64,000 nucleotides of DNA, taken from contig CAZRBG010000008.1 in the NCBI GenBank assembly GCA_964598225.1, forward strand, positions 62,001 to 126,000, in the 5' to 3' direction. Of this stretch, positions 45,046 through 54,035 are shown piece by piece. The notes beneath the pieces are model-generated. The model saw only the letters and a list, made by a program, of their open reading frames with translations, was not told where the DNA came from and did not search any database. Source of the DNA: SG8-4 sp964598225 (GTDB lineage: Bacteria; Planctomycetota; Phycisphaerae; Sedimentisphaerales; Anaerobacaceae). Each line of letters starts with the position of its first letter. The stretch's first letter is position 1. Position numbers and translations under genes: made by a program.

Positions 45046-45174
45046 GTGGCGAGGGCGTCTCGCCCTTGTGTTCCGAGGCCGCCGGGCCTCGTTATAACAA
45101 CAAGGGCAAGCCTGTCCCGAGCGCAGTCGAGGGGATGCCCTCGACACGGTACAAGGGCGAGACGCCCTCGCCAC
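45046..45174. repeat. Long palindromic element with 24-bp perfect arms
   Basis: The arms GTGGCGAGGGCGTCTCGCCC and TTGT (45046-45069) and their exact complement (45151-45174) flank an 81-base loop. The loop itself holds GAGGCC/GGCCTC (about 45075-45090) and another imperfect pair. It lies between lpdA and the sigma gene. It may be a non-coding mobile repeat (MITE-like) or a structured RNA. Confidence 0.8.
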
Positions 45175-45313
45175 AAACGCCTTACGGCGTCACTACGAAC
45201 GAAAGGAAATGGACAAAAGCCGGCACGCTCGGCATCCCTCATCCATCTTTTTTTCATGTTTCTTCAAATTTTCCTGTAAGATTTCCCCGCGGCATCGGTC
45301 TAATATTGTAGCC

Positions 45314-45865
45314 ATGGCTGAGACGATTGAAGATGAACTTTTGGTCGAAAAGTTCAGTCGGGGCGACGAATCCGCTTTTGACAGGATTGTCGAACGATAC
45401 TCGACTGACGTCGGGATCCTGGCCAACCGCTTGCTCGGTTGGCCCGGCGAGGTCGAGGATGTATGCCAGGAAGTGTTTCTCGCGGCGTATCTCGGGCTGA
45501 AGAAATTTCGCTGCGATTACAGTCTGAAAAGCTGGCTCTTTACCATAACCATAAATAAATGCCGCAGCCACCGGCGGAGACGGCTGCTGCGCCTGCGAAC
45601 ATCCTCGCGTGCGGCTGTCAAAGACAAAGTCTCGAAGCGGTCCGCAGGCGATAATCCAGTGGATACGGAGGCCTTCAGCCGCGTGCGAAATGCGGTAGCC
45701 GCATTGCCGGCGAAGTATCGCGAGCCGGTTGTGTTGAAGTATCTCGAAGAGCTCGACACGGACGAGATAGCCCGCGTACTCGACATGTCGCAGAATGCCC
45801 TACACGTAAGGTTGAGCCGGGCCAGAGAACGCCTGCGGCATGAACTGAAGAAATTAATTGAATAG
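45314..45865 (+). CDS. ECF RNA polymerase sigma factor
   Basis: 183 residues. Region 2 (ESAFDRIVERYSTDVGIL, then EVEDVCQEVFLAAYLGLKKF and SLKSWLFTITINKCRSHRRR) and region 4 (ALPAKYREPVVLKYLEELDT, then SQNALHVRLSRARERL) are clear. It should direct RNA polymerase to its own regulon. The frame is open upstream to 45209, but the ATG at 45314 fits the family N-terminus. It precedes a membrane protein gene that may hold it inactive. Confidence 0.92.
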   Translation: MAETIEDELLVEKFSRGDESAFDRIVERYSTDVGILANRLLGWPGEVEDVCQEVFLAAYLGLKKFRCDYSLKSWLFTITINKCRSHRRRRLLRLRTSSRAAVKDKVSKRSAGDNPVDTEAFSRVRNAVAALPAKYREPVVLKYLEELDTDEIARVLDMSQNALHVRLSRARERLRHELKKLIE

Positions 45866-45883
45866 TTGAACTAATGGTTCGCC

Positions 45884-45958
45884 CTGTCATTCCTGCGAAG
45901 GCAGGGATCCAGAGGCGCAACCACGTCAAGTGGATTCCCGCCTTCGCGGGAATGACAG
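45884..45958. repeat. Inverted pair of the ATTCCCGC-type repeat
   Basis: Two 28-base arms (45884-45911 and 45931-45958) are reverse complements except for three mismatches, with a 19-base spacer. Each arm is itself the palindrome family seen at 22.23 kb. It lies between the sigma factor and its presumed membrane partner and could fold into a strong RNA hairpin. Confidence 0.8.
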
Positions 45959-45986
45959 TCTACAAGATCGATGATAGCAGGGTACT

Positions 45987-46547
45987 ATGTCCAAGAATAA
46001 AATCGAAGAATTGCTCCGGGAGGCCGACCGCTTGGCCGGCAGGCACGCACGGTTCCGAGTGGAACCGTCCGAAATCCGCCGCCGGGCAAAGTGCCGCCGA
46101 ATTGTGCATATCGCCGGGCCTGTAGCCGCCGCGGCGGTTGTGCTGATCGCTGTCGGTATCTGGCGCCAGGCTGATAATGTTTCCAAGCAAACCAACGAGC
46201 AGAAAAAAATCATAGCAATCGAAGATAAGGTCCGGCAACTTCAGGCGAGCACGGATGCCGCCGTTGCATTGATTCACGAGGTTCTCGAAGCTGAGCGCAG
46301 GCAGCAGCGCCTGGAAGAATTGGAGGCCGAACTGGCGAGCATTCCCGATCCGCTCGAAGAAATCGAAAAGCAGGTGGATAAAACCGCATTCATCCTCGTC
46401 TACCAGGCCGACAGACTGTACCGCGAGCTAAACGAGACGCAATCCGCCATAGAAACTTACAAAAGAGTCATAAAGCTCTTCCCCAAAAATCAAGGGGCAA
46501 CAATCGCCCGAGAAAGACTGTCCGAAATCGAAGGCAGGAAAATCTGA
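45987..46547 (+). CDS. Single-pass membrane protein, possible anti-sigma factor
   Basis: 186 residues. The first 38 residues are basic and cytoplasmic by charge. A membrane helix at about 41-60 (VHIAGPVAAAAVVLIAVGIW) is followed by a coiled coil (about 68-130) and a TPR-like end (YQADRLYRELNETQSAIETY). There is no zinc-finger anti-sigma motif. Its place after the ECF sigma gene, together with its topology, suggests it senses an envelope signal and binds the sigma factor, but this is inference. Confidence 0.6.
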   Translation: MSKNKIEELLREADRLAGRHARFRVEPSEIRRRAKCRRIVHIAGPVAAAAVVLIAVGIWRQADNVSKQTNEQKKIIAIEDKVRQLQASTDAAVALIHEVLEAERRQQRLEELEAELASIPDPLEEIEKQVDKTAFILVYQADRLYRELNETQSAIETYKRVIKLFPKNQGATIARERLSEIEGRKI

Positions 46548-46573
46548 CATGCCAATTCACAAGGAGATTTGAA

Positions 46574-48541
46574 ATGGAGCCTACAAAACGCATCACTCTT
46601 TTACTTATTCTTGTCCTGCTGACGATAAGCCCCGGTCAGTCGGAGGAAGAACCGGCGGGAAAAACCTCCAACACGCGCACGGCAAACTGTCTGGTCAAGA
46701 TAACATGCGATCCGGCAATTCTGCCGCCTGACTCGCGTGCCATTAGCTATCTGGTACACAGTTCCAGTGTCGGCGGAAAAGCAGCTCGTGAAGTGCTCGG
46801 TTTCTCGACCGATGACACTGCCGGCCTGTTTACCATCGAGTTTCTACAGCTATCTTCTTCCATAGACGGCCCAGCACCGATTGTCTTACGAACGCAAGGG
46901 GCCAAAGCTGAACAGCAAGGAGCCGAGCGCGAAGACTACATGATGGAAGAGTACATGATGATGGAGAAGATGAGAAAGGATGAGTATGTTCCCTATCCGG
47001 GACCAGCAGCCAAGTCTTCAGAGTCCAGGATACGTTCGCGCTACGGCACCGAACGCAGACGTAGACAGGCACCCTCAACTCGGCGCGAGCCGTCGACGAA
47101 ACCAGTAAGTTCTGTTGAGGAACAAACGTGTCTATTTAGCCTCAATATTGACCTGCCAGAGAATGTCAAGCCTGCAGCCAGAGAGTTTCTGAGTGCCCTC
47201 ATCGAGAACTTGCGCCATGTATTAGACGAATCGTACGATGCTTACGTGGATGAACTTCGAAGCCAGTTCAAGTTTGCTGAGCATCGGCGAGATTTGGCCG
47301 AGGCACAACTTGCCGAGACAACCTCGCAGGTTGAAATAAAGGTAACTCCACCCATCGAGCCGCCCATGGCGGATGTAATCATCCATGACAGACTGGAAGC
47401 GGTAGTTGATCTCTCCAACCTTACACAGCCGATGTCTTTCGAAGAGGTCGTGGTTGAGTTGGAGAAGGCGGTGGATCCTCCCTTACAGATACAGCCAAAC
47501 TGGAAGGATCTGCTCGAAAAGGCCGATATTGAGCCGACAACCCCGGCGCTAATGGATCTGTTGACCGGCGTCAAACTCCGCAAAGCGCTGGAATTATTGT
47601 TAGACGGACTTTCGAGTGATAAGGTAAGACTGGGCTATGTTGTTGATGAAGGGGTTATCGTCATCGCAACCAAAGATGGGCTTCCCAGGAAAATGGTTAC
47701 TCACGTCTACGAGATTCCGGCTCTTGCTCATTCGCAGGGCAGCGCCAGAGGACTGGTGCAGACAATACAAAAGAGTGTTGAGCCGGATAGCTGGTTGGGG
47801 CATGGCGAACTAGGAGAAGGCACTATAAGTGTTTCCATGGGTAACAAGCTGGCTATTTATCAGACTTATGAAGTTCACAAAAAGATCAAGAAATTCCTGG
47901 AATCAATGACGAAAAATATCCCCGCCAGTACGCCTTCACAGGTTCCCCCCGAGATGTTTCTCAGCGAGAAACGCGATCTGCTCCGTGAAAAGCAAGGCAT
48001 CGAAATGGAGATTGCACGTCTTGAGGCTCGCCAGGAGGCAATCGAGAAACAAATTGTCCAGATAAAGGACCAAGTGGAAGCCAAAATTCAACCAGATCCC
48101 GTTATCGACGAATTACAGAAACTAATCGCAATGCATACCGAGCAACTTGCCCTAGCGGAGAAGCTGTATGAAACAGGCAGGTCTGCCGGCAAAGAGATTT
48201 CAGAAATAAAGGAGAAGCTGGCCAGAGCCAGGATAGACCTTGCAAAGAGACGGCAACAGTTGAGCTTGTCCGCCGGCGGTGACCGGATGCAAAAATACAA
48301 CGCTGAATTGGCCGACATTACGATCGAACTGGCCGAGAGAACGGCGGCACTTAACATTCTCAAGGAGCAGCTTGGCCGGACGGAAAATCAACTCGCAGCC
48401 GCGACGATGGTTGATCCGAAAGTATCGAGAATACGCACGGCAGCACGGGCGTTCGAGAGGGCAGACCAGCGCGTCGATGAGTTGAATGCCCGCCTTGTCA
48501 ATCTAAGACCACCTACGCTCTCGATTATCGGGTCTGAATAA
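46574..48541 (+). CDS. Large exported protein with STN-like domain and coiled coils
   Basis: 655 residues. A signal peptide (about 1-23) precedes a linker rich in Met/Glu (YMMEEYMMMEKM) and Arg. At about 275-375, the motifs PMSFEEVVVELEKAV, LRKALELLLDGL and LGYVVDEGVIVIAT follow the pattern of secretin/TonB short N-terminal (STN) domains. Long coiled coils run from about 455 to the end. It forms one unit with the sigma factor and membrane protein upstream. Its function is unknown. A periplasmic sensor or surface scaffold is possible. Confidence 0.65.
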   Translation: MEPTKRITLLLILVLLTISPGQSEEEPAGKTSNTRTANCLVKITCDPAILPPDSRAISYLVHSSSVGGKAAREVLGFSTDDTAGLFTIEFLQLSSSIDGPAPIVLRTQGAKAEQQGAEREDYMMEEYMMMEKMRKDEYVPYPGPAAKSSESRIRSRYGTERRRRQAPSTRREPSTKPVSSVEEQTCLFSLNIDLPENVKPAAREFLSALIENLRHVLDESYDAYVDELRSQFKFAEHRRDLAEAQLAETTSQVEIKVTPPIEPPMADVIIHDRLEAVVDLSNLTQPMSFEEVVVELEKAVDPPLQIQPNWKDLLEKADIEPTTPALMDLLTGVKLRKALELLLDGLSSDKVRLGYVVDEGVIVIATKDGLPRKMVTHVYEIPALAHSQGSARGLVQTIQKSVEPDSWLGHGELGEGTISVSMGNKLAIYQTYEVHKKIKKFLESMTKNIPASTPSQVPPEMFLSEKRDLLREKQGIEMEIARLEARQEAIEKQIVQIKDQVEAKIQPDPVIDELQKLIAMHTEQLALAEKLYETGRSAGKEISEIKEKLARARIDLAKRRQQLSLSAGGDRMQKYNAELADITIELAERTAALNILKEQLGRTENQLAAATMVDPKVSRIRTAARAFERADQRVDELNARLVNLRPPTLSIIGSE

Positions 48542-48578
48542 ATAAATCCAATTCCGCGTGCAAGAAAATTGGTTGGGC

Positions 48579-48785
48579 TCATTTTGATGTTTCATAATGA
48601 ACCGGCATGAGTCTTTCTAGTGCCGCGTGCTTTGACGCGTCAAGGATTTCAATGCCCACAATCTTCTCGTCTTCACCAATATCGAGTACGATATCGTCAG
48701 AGAGTCTCTGATTAATTATTTGCTGCTTCTTATCATCTAATCGGATATAGAGAAGGTCGGTTCTGTCGTTATATGAAATGTTCAT
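48579..48785 (-). CDS. DUF2283 family small protein
   Basis: 68 residues. It matches the DUF2283 pattern: MNISYNDRTDLLYIRLDD, a central VLDIGEDEKIVGIEILDAS and a short tail. The function is unknown; these proteins are often associated with toxin-antitoxin neighbourhoods. GGAG five bases upstream supports the ATG at 48785 over the one at 48800. No toxin gene is adjacent. Confidence 0.8.
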   Translation of the reverse strand: MNISYNDRTDLLYIRLDDKKQQIINQRLSDDIVLDIGEDEKIVGIEILDASKHAALERLMPVHYETSK

Positions 48786-48888
48786 GTCCGCTCCTGCCAT
48801 TGTGCGGATCGATCTGAATCTTCATCTCAATTTTTCCGGTCCTCTTCGAACAGTAAGAAGCTTAAGCCAACAAGTCTTAATCAATTGT

Positions 48889-50499
48889 CTAATGTTTAAA
48901 ATGCCGTTTTCCGGTGAAGACCATTGCTATGTTGTGCTTGTCGGCGGCGGCGATTACTTCGTCGTCTTTTTGGGAGCCGCCGGGCTGGACTATGCATGCT
49001 ACGCCGGCTTTTGCAGCGTTTTCGACGTTGTCGGGGAACGGGAAGAAGGCGTCTGAGGCCATTGCGCAGCCTTTTGACTCGTCGCCGGCTCGCTTGAACG
49101 AGATCAGGCCGGACTCGACTCTGTTCATCTGCCCGGCGCCGACGCCCCAGACCTTGCGGTTCTTGACCAGCACGATGGTATTGCTCTTGGTGTGCTTGGC
49201 GGCCAGCCAGGCGACTCTCAGGTCCTCGAGCTGCTCCTTGGAGGGTCTGGTTTTGGTCGGGAATGTCAGCAGATCCGGCTCCCAGCCGATCAGGTCGCGT
49301 TTTTGCAGGAGCATGCCGCCGACTATGCAGCGTGCGTCATATTCGCCGGCGTCGATACTCGCCCTGTCGATCGGCCCGGTTTCGACCAGGCGCACTCTTG
49401 AGCCCCAGGCTTTCAGCGTGCGGATTATTTCGACCGCGTCGGCGTCGAATTCCGGCGCGATGATTACCTCTGCGAAGAATCCGCCTGCGCCGAGAGCCTT
49501 GCCGAAGCGGCTGTAAGACTCCATTATCGTCTGGGCCAGCTCGACGTTTACTTTCCTGTTCAAAGCCACGATCCCGCCGAAAGCGCTGATGACATCGCCT
49601 TCGTAGGCTTTTCGATAGGCTACGGTGATGTCTTCATCGACGGCACAACCGCAAGGATTAAGGTGTTTTACGACGACCGCCGCCGGCTCGACGAATTCCT
49701 TTACCAGTTCGAATGCGGCGTTCGTATCCAGCAGATTGTTGAAGCTGATGGGCGTGCCGCCTTCCAGGAGCTTGCCGCTGCTGACGGATGTTTCACCGCT
49801 GGCGGGAAGTTTATAGAACGCAGCGCTCTGGTGGGGATTCTCGCCATAGCGAAGTTCGTTTTCTTTGTTTATTGCAATCGAGACTCTCTCCGGATAATCA
49901 ATGCCTGCTTTGGCGTTGAGATATTCCGATATGGCCGCGTCGTAGGAGGCTGTCAATCCGAAGACGATTCTCGCGAAATCGCTGCGTAACTCTTCGCTGA
50001 CGGCTCCGTCGTTGTTTTTCATTTCTTCTATGACTTTGTCGTACTGGCCGGGATCCGTCACAACGGTTACATACTTGTGGTTTTTGGCAGCCGAGCGAAG
50101 CATGCTCGGCCCGCCGATGTCGATGTTTTCAATCGCTTCGGCAAGGGTGCAATCAGGCTTGGCGACCGTCTGTTCGAAGGGATAGAGATTCACGCACACC
50201 AGGTCGATAGGCTCGATGCTGTGCTTTTCCATCGCCGCGGCGTGTTCTTTTTTATCGCGAAGGCCGAGCAGGGCGCCGTGTATTTTAGGGTGCAGCGTCT
50301 TGACTCTGCCGTCCATCATTTCCGGAAAACCGGTTACCGACTCGATCCCAACGACGTCGATTTCCGCATCGCTGAGCCTTTTGGATGTCCCGCCGGTACT
50401 TATTATTTTGACCCCCATATTGCTGAGTTTCCTGGCAAAATCGACGACGCCGGCCTTGTCGGAAACGCTGATTAACGCGGTCTTGATTTTTACGTCCAT
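48889..50499 (-). CDS. purH: Bifunctional AICAR formyltransferase / IMP cyclohydrolase
   Basis: 536 residues, the usual PurH length. The N-terminal MGS-like cyclohydrolase domain (ALISVSDKAGVVDFARKL, ISTGGTSKRL and DGRVKTLHPKIHGALL) is followed by the formyltransferase domain with ELRYGENPHQSAAFY, KHLNPCGCAV and SDAFFPFPDNV. It catalyses the last two steps of purine synthesis. AAGGAAGGAG lies just before the ATG. The long upstream gap has no recognisable riboswitch. Confidence 0.96.
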   Translation of the reverse strand: MDVKIKTALISVSDKAGVVDFARKLSNMGVKIISTGGTSKRLSDAEIDVVGIESVTGFPEMMDGRVKTLHPKIHGALLGLRDKKEHAAAMEKHSIEPIDLVCVNLYPFEQTVAKPDCTLAEAIENIDIGGPSMLRSAAKNHKYVTVVTDPGQYDKVIEEMKNNDGAVSEELRSDFARIVFGLTASYDAAISEYLNAKAGIDYPERVSIAINKENELRYGENPHQSAAFYKLPASGETSVSSGKLLEGGTPISFNNLLDTNAAFELVKEFVEPAAVVVKHLNPCGCAVDEDITVAYRKAYEGDVISAFGGIVALNRKVNVELAQTIMESYSRFGKALGAGGFFAEVIIAPEFDADAVEIIRTLKAWGSRVRLVETGPIDRASIDAGEYDARCIVGGMLLQKRDLIGWEPDLLTFPTKTRPSKEQLEDLRVAWLAAKHTKSNTIVLVKNRKVWGVGAGQMNRVESGLISFKRAGDESKGCAMASDAFFPFPDNVENAAKAGVACIVQPGGSQKDDEVIAAADKHNIAMVFTGKRHFKH

Positions 50500-51252
50500 T
50501 GTAGAACTATTCTCCTTCCTTAATGTTTACGAGTAACAACAGGTTCCAAATCCTAAGCACTAAATCCTAAATTCATCCCTAAGGGACAAGATATCGAAAT
50601 TCAAAGACCTAACCCGGACGAGCCGGAACCAAAGAGGGTTGGATAAAAGGCTGACGCCTCACGAAGTATCCCTTCTGCTCAGAAGGCATCATCCTATTTG
50701 TACAACCGCAATCTCCCTCCCCACCCTCTTTCGAGGGAGGGAGATTGCTTGTTCTCGAACCAAAAGACTTCGCACGTGCCGGGCCGATCAAAGATGTCGC
50801 CAAATACAAGACGATTTGGCACCATCTTTGAAGCGGCCCTAAACATTACTGATGCCATGATTCTACCCGGTACAATTTGCAGCCTAAAAGGCTGTTGAAA
50901 TCATTATCGCCGAAACACTACAATGAAGTTGCTATCGACACCCCGTAAAGGGGAATATACGCGTTATGAGTCCGACGTTTGTTATCACCTGGCTATGCTC
51001 AGGAGGCTTTGTGCCACTTCCTTTTTAAGAGGGACTCCATAGTACAGTTTTGTTTTACCGGCCCCTTCGACCCAGTTTGGGGGAAAGGGGTTCTTTATAC
51101 ACACCTCACGATTTTGTGACCTTTTTGCGCACAATTTCATTTGTAAGGGCCTAATGCTCGAAACAGAGCGCTGGAACCGATGTTTTCAATTTCGATCATT
51201 TGGATTTCGAATTTGTTTAGAGTTTAGATATTAGAATTTTGCATTCGAGGCA
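50500..51252. other. 750-base gene-free region with hairpins and AT-rich repeat traces
   Basis: No believable gene was found. A perfect 14-bp hairpin GCAATCTCCCTCCC/GGGAGGGAGATTGC lies at 50708-50721 and 50735-50748. A second stem, CCCCTT/AAGGGG with inner CCC/GGG, lies at 51062-51090 and is followed by a T-rich tail. Low-complexity AT tracts flank the region (about 50544-50575 and 51190-51240; AAATCCAAAT-like phrases on the minus strand), like those often seen beside mobile four-helix-bundle genes. It could be a degraded element or an unknown RNA. Confidence 0.5.
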
Positions 51253-52377
51253 TTATTTTTGCTCAATCGGCTTTATACACATAAGACGGCCACTTGTGTC
51301 GGCAATGTAAATTTTACCGTCACCGGTGTTGGACGCATGCACCGTAACATCGGCGAAATTGACCGAGTACAGTTTCTTCGTTTTGGCGTTGTCCATTACG
51401 ACCAGTTTTTCACCTTTTGTGATAACGTAGGCTCTGCCCTTTGCCTCGGCCAGCAGGTCAACACCTCCGGGCACACGCCATAAGCGCGATCCGGTTTCTC
51501 TGTTTACGGCCGTAACGCCCTTGCCGCGGACCCGCTGATACACTACTTCCTGTGTAACGCGAGGCGCCTTGTTGAGCACTGCGGCTGCCTGATATTTCCA
51601 CACAAGGCGTGTTTTCTCGGGCGGCTCTACTATGTCAAGTCTATATACGTTCGTATCCTCGCTGGCGAAAAACAAAGACATCCATTCTCTAACGACCTGT
51701 CCGGCAATAGCGTCGCCCGCCTTGAATTGCCAAAGTCTTTTCGGTACGTCCGGAGCGATGCTTACTAAATAACCCGTGTCGGTCGCGAAGATTACAAAAT
51801 TGTCGTCGGCGACGATAGAGGTAATGGTCGAGTCGTCCGGGGCCGCCGCTTCGAATATCTGGACTCTGTCGGCGGCGCGGTAGACGTGAAGGCGGTTGTC
51901 GGTTCCGGCAACATAGAAAAAGTTGCTGTTGCGGGCCGCCGGCGCTGTGATGCCGAAGCCGACATCCCTCTGGCGAATTTGCCTGCCCGTCTCAATGTCA
52001 AGTTCTTCGAGCTTGCTTCCGCCCACGGAAAGAATTGTGCCATTATAAAGAACAAGCTCGGTGATCGGAAATCCTTCGGGTGCAACACTTTTGGAGAAGA
52101 CATTTTCGCCCGTGTCCTTGTTCATGGAGACCATGTAATTATGGCTGGAGACAGCATAGACACGGTTCCCCAACAGCACGAGCTTAGTCAGAGTCTCTCG
52201 AGCTTTTATAGGAAGCTCGGTTTCCCAGACTGTCTCCAGGCCCGCGTGACGGAGCAAATCCGATGAAACGAGCCGATTCGGATCTTCTGCCGCGGCAATA
52301 ACGCCGTGTGTGAAACAGATCGTCAAAAAAAACATAAACGGGGCTAATCTGCAGCTAAAAGCTCTTGGCATTTTCAT
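51253..52377 (-). CDS. Exported PQQ-like beta-propeller protein
   Basis: 374 residues from the ATG at 52377, preceded by AAGGAGG. A signal peptide (about 1-31) is followed by seven or so beta-propeller blades with the PQQ-repeat pattern (NKDTGENVFSKSV, NRETGSRLWRVPGG, IYIADTSGRLMCIKP). Such proteins resemble BamB, but the fold is common and the role here is unknown. It follows a small unknown gene by 22 bases and is likely in the same operon. Confidence 0.75.
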   Translation of the reverse strand: MKMPRAFSCRLAPFMFFLTICFTHGVIAAAEDPNRLVSSDLLRHAGLETVWETELPIKARETLTKLVLLGNRVYAVSSHNYMVSMNKDTGENVFSKSVAPEGFPITELVLYNGTILSVGGSKLEELDIETGRQIRQRDVGFGITAPAARNSNFFYVAGTDNRLHVYRAADRVQIFEAAAPDDSTITSIVADDNFVIFATDTGYLVSIAPDVPKRLWQFKAGDAIAGQVVREWMSLFFASEDTNVYRLDIVEPPEKTRLVWKYQAAAVLNKAPRVTQEVVYQRVRGKGVTAVNRETGSRLWRVPGGVDLLAEAKGRAYVITKGEKLVVMDNAKTKKLYSVNFADVTVHASNTGDGKIYIADTSGRLMCIKPIEQK

Positions 52378-52399
52378 AAATCCTCCTTCGTACCCTCTC

Positions 52400-52696
52400 T
52401 CAGGGAAGTTCAACATGATCCGCCAGATCAACATTATGCTCTTGTTCGAATTTTCGCATCTGCTCGATTCGCTCGATATCGTCCTTAATTCTGTTTGCCA
52501 GCTTAAATATGTAAGGTTTACCTGCCAGCCGGTTCTGCAGATCGTCGAGCATAGACTCCCACGAGCCGTCGTATAGCTGTTTTTTCAGGATAACCAGCAT
52601 TCGCTGTTCATCGCTTAGACCGGCGACGTAATCCCTTACCACTTTACTAACACTCGTTTCAAAGCCGCTATCGCTTTTATCGCGGGGCTCATCCAT
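52400..52696 (-). CDS. Small conserved-looking protein of unknown function
   Basis: 98 residues, acidic and helical (VSKVVRDYVAGLSDEQRMLV, then ILKKQLYDGSWESMLDDLQN). There is no signal peptide or known motif. It lies 22 bases before the beta-propeller gene on the same strand, which suggests co-expression. Confidence 0.6.
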   Translation of the reverse strand: MDEPRDKSDSGFETSVSKVVRDYVAGLSDEQRMLVILKKQLYDGSWESMLDDLQNRLAGKPYIFKLANRIKDDIERIEQMRKFEQEHNVDLADHVELP

Positions 52697-52895
52697 CAGT
52701 CGAAACCTCGCCTAAGCCTGAAAAACCGTTATTTTGCCTTGTGCCCCGCCGGCGAGTTTCTTGCGGGAACCAATCGTGCCGGAATAATACCGGCGGTAAA
52801 GATAAAAAGCAACGAATTTTCTTAAAATTCCCCGTTTTGGGAAATGTTTCACCGTCAACGGCTGGAGAAAAGGGAATCGTCACTTGCTTATAAGC

Positions 52896-54035
52896 TTAGA
52901 AGCTGAGGTACTCACTCGCCTTAGCAAGTCTGACTCCGAACTTGCCGACGTCCTCGATCGACCTTAGTCTGGCTTGCTTTCGCCGTTGCAGGATACGCTT
53001 GACCGTTACGGGGCCGAGTCCCGGCACCTTCAAAAGCGACAGCCTGGACGCTCGATTTGCATTCACGGGAAAGAATTCCGGGTGGGCATTGGCCCAGAGC
53101 TCTTTCGGATCGGATGCCAGGGAGAGGTTGCCGTTTTGCTCAAAAACAATGTCCGACTCGGCAAAGCCGTATTTACGGAACAGGAAATCTACCTGATAGA
53201 GTCGATGCTCGCGCATGAGAACGTCGTTGGACTCACCGGGTCCGGCACGTTCAGCTTCTATAGACTCATCTCCCAGCCCTCTCTGATAGGCGCTGAAGTA
53301 CACTCGCTGCATGTTCAGCCGGTCGTAAAGACCGGACATGTATTTGACTATTTTGGCGTCCTGCTCGCCCGCCGCCCCAACGATAAACTGTGTCGTTTGC
53401 TTGACTCTCTCGTATCTCGATCCGCCGGAGGTCAATCTGCTGATGAGCTTGATCGGCGCGATAACATCGCGGATGTAATCTTTTTTCCGCGAGAGCTTAT
53501 CGAGACACTCCTTGCCCGGAGTCTCGATATTCAACGAGACCGCGCTGGCAAGCGAAACAGCCTTTTCTATTGCCGCGTCGCTTGCCCCCGGGATGACCTT
53601 CAGGTGGATATAGCCTCTGAAACGATGTTTTCTTCGCAGGAGTTTCGCGACACCGTTGAGCCTGTCCATTGTGGCATCGGGCGAGCCCGCGACGCCGGAG
53701 CTGAGAAACAGTCCGAAGACTTTTCGCCGGTTATAGTAATCGAGGAAGATTTTCGCTGTCTCCTCCGGTTGGAGGCTTACGCGGCGTACGTCCATTTGCT
53801 CTCGAAGCGGGCAGTACTTGCAGTCATTATTACACACATTCGACAGCAATGTCTTGAACAGCACGCTTTTGCCCCCGCTCGGCAGCGTGACCGGGTAAAT
53901 CCACCTTCCGTCATTGCTGCGTTTGCGGTGTTCGTCTTTGGAATTTCCACAGGCGCAGGCGAGGTCGTACCGGGCATCGGCGCTCAATATCTCAAGCTTC
54001 TGCTGAGTGTCCGGATGTGAGACTACACTAATCAT
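52896..54035 (-). CDS. Radical SAM protein of the DNA modification/repair type
   Basis: 379 residues. It has the radical SAM cluster motif CNNDCKYC (Cys68, 72, 75), extra cysteines near the start (CACG, 27-29) and a C-terminal helix-hairpin-helix region (LLKVPGLGPVTVKRILQRRK, about 327-350). This matches the family described as putative DNA modification/repair radical SAM proteins. The reaction is unknown. In other genomes it is often next to a uracil-DNA-glycosylase-like gene, and none was seen here. Long antisense frames over it are shadows. Confidence 0.85.
   Translation of the reverse strand: MISVVSHPDTQQKLEILSADARYDLACACGNSKDEHRKRSNDGRWIYPVTLPSGGKSVLFKTLLSNVCNNDCKYCPLREQMDVRRVSLQPEETAKIFLDYYNRRKVFGLFLSSGVAGSPDATMDRLNGVAKLLRRKHRFRGYIHLKVIPGASDAAIEKAVSLASAVSLNIETPGKECLDKLSRKKDYIRDVIAPIKLISRLTSGGSRYERVKQTTQFIVGAAGEQDAKIVKYMSGLYDRLNMQRVYFSAYQRGLGDESIEAERAGPGESNDVLMREHRLYQVDFLFRKYGFAESDIVFEQNGNLSLASDPKELWANAHPEFFPVNANRASRLSLLKVPGLGPVTVKRILQRRKQARLRSIEDVGKFGVRLAKASEYLSF

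Noticed and set aside
50500..50700. ZTP or purine riboswitch before purH
   Set aside because: I looked for the conserved ZTP segments on the minus strand and did not find them.
52974..54020. 348-residue plus-strand frame
   Set aside because: It is antisense to the radical SAM gene and is a product of codon bias.
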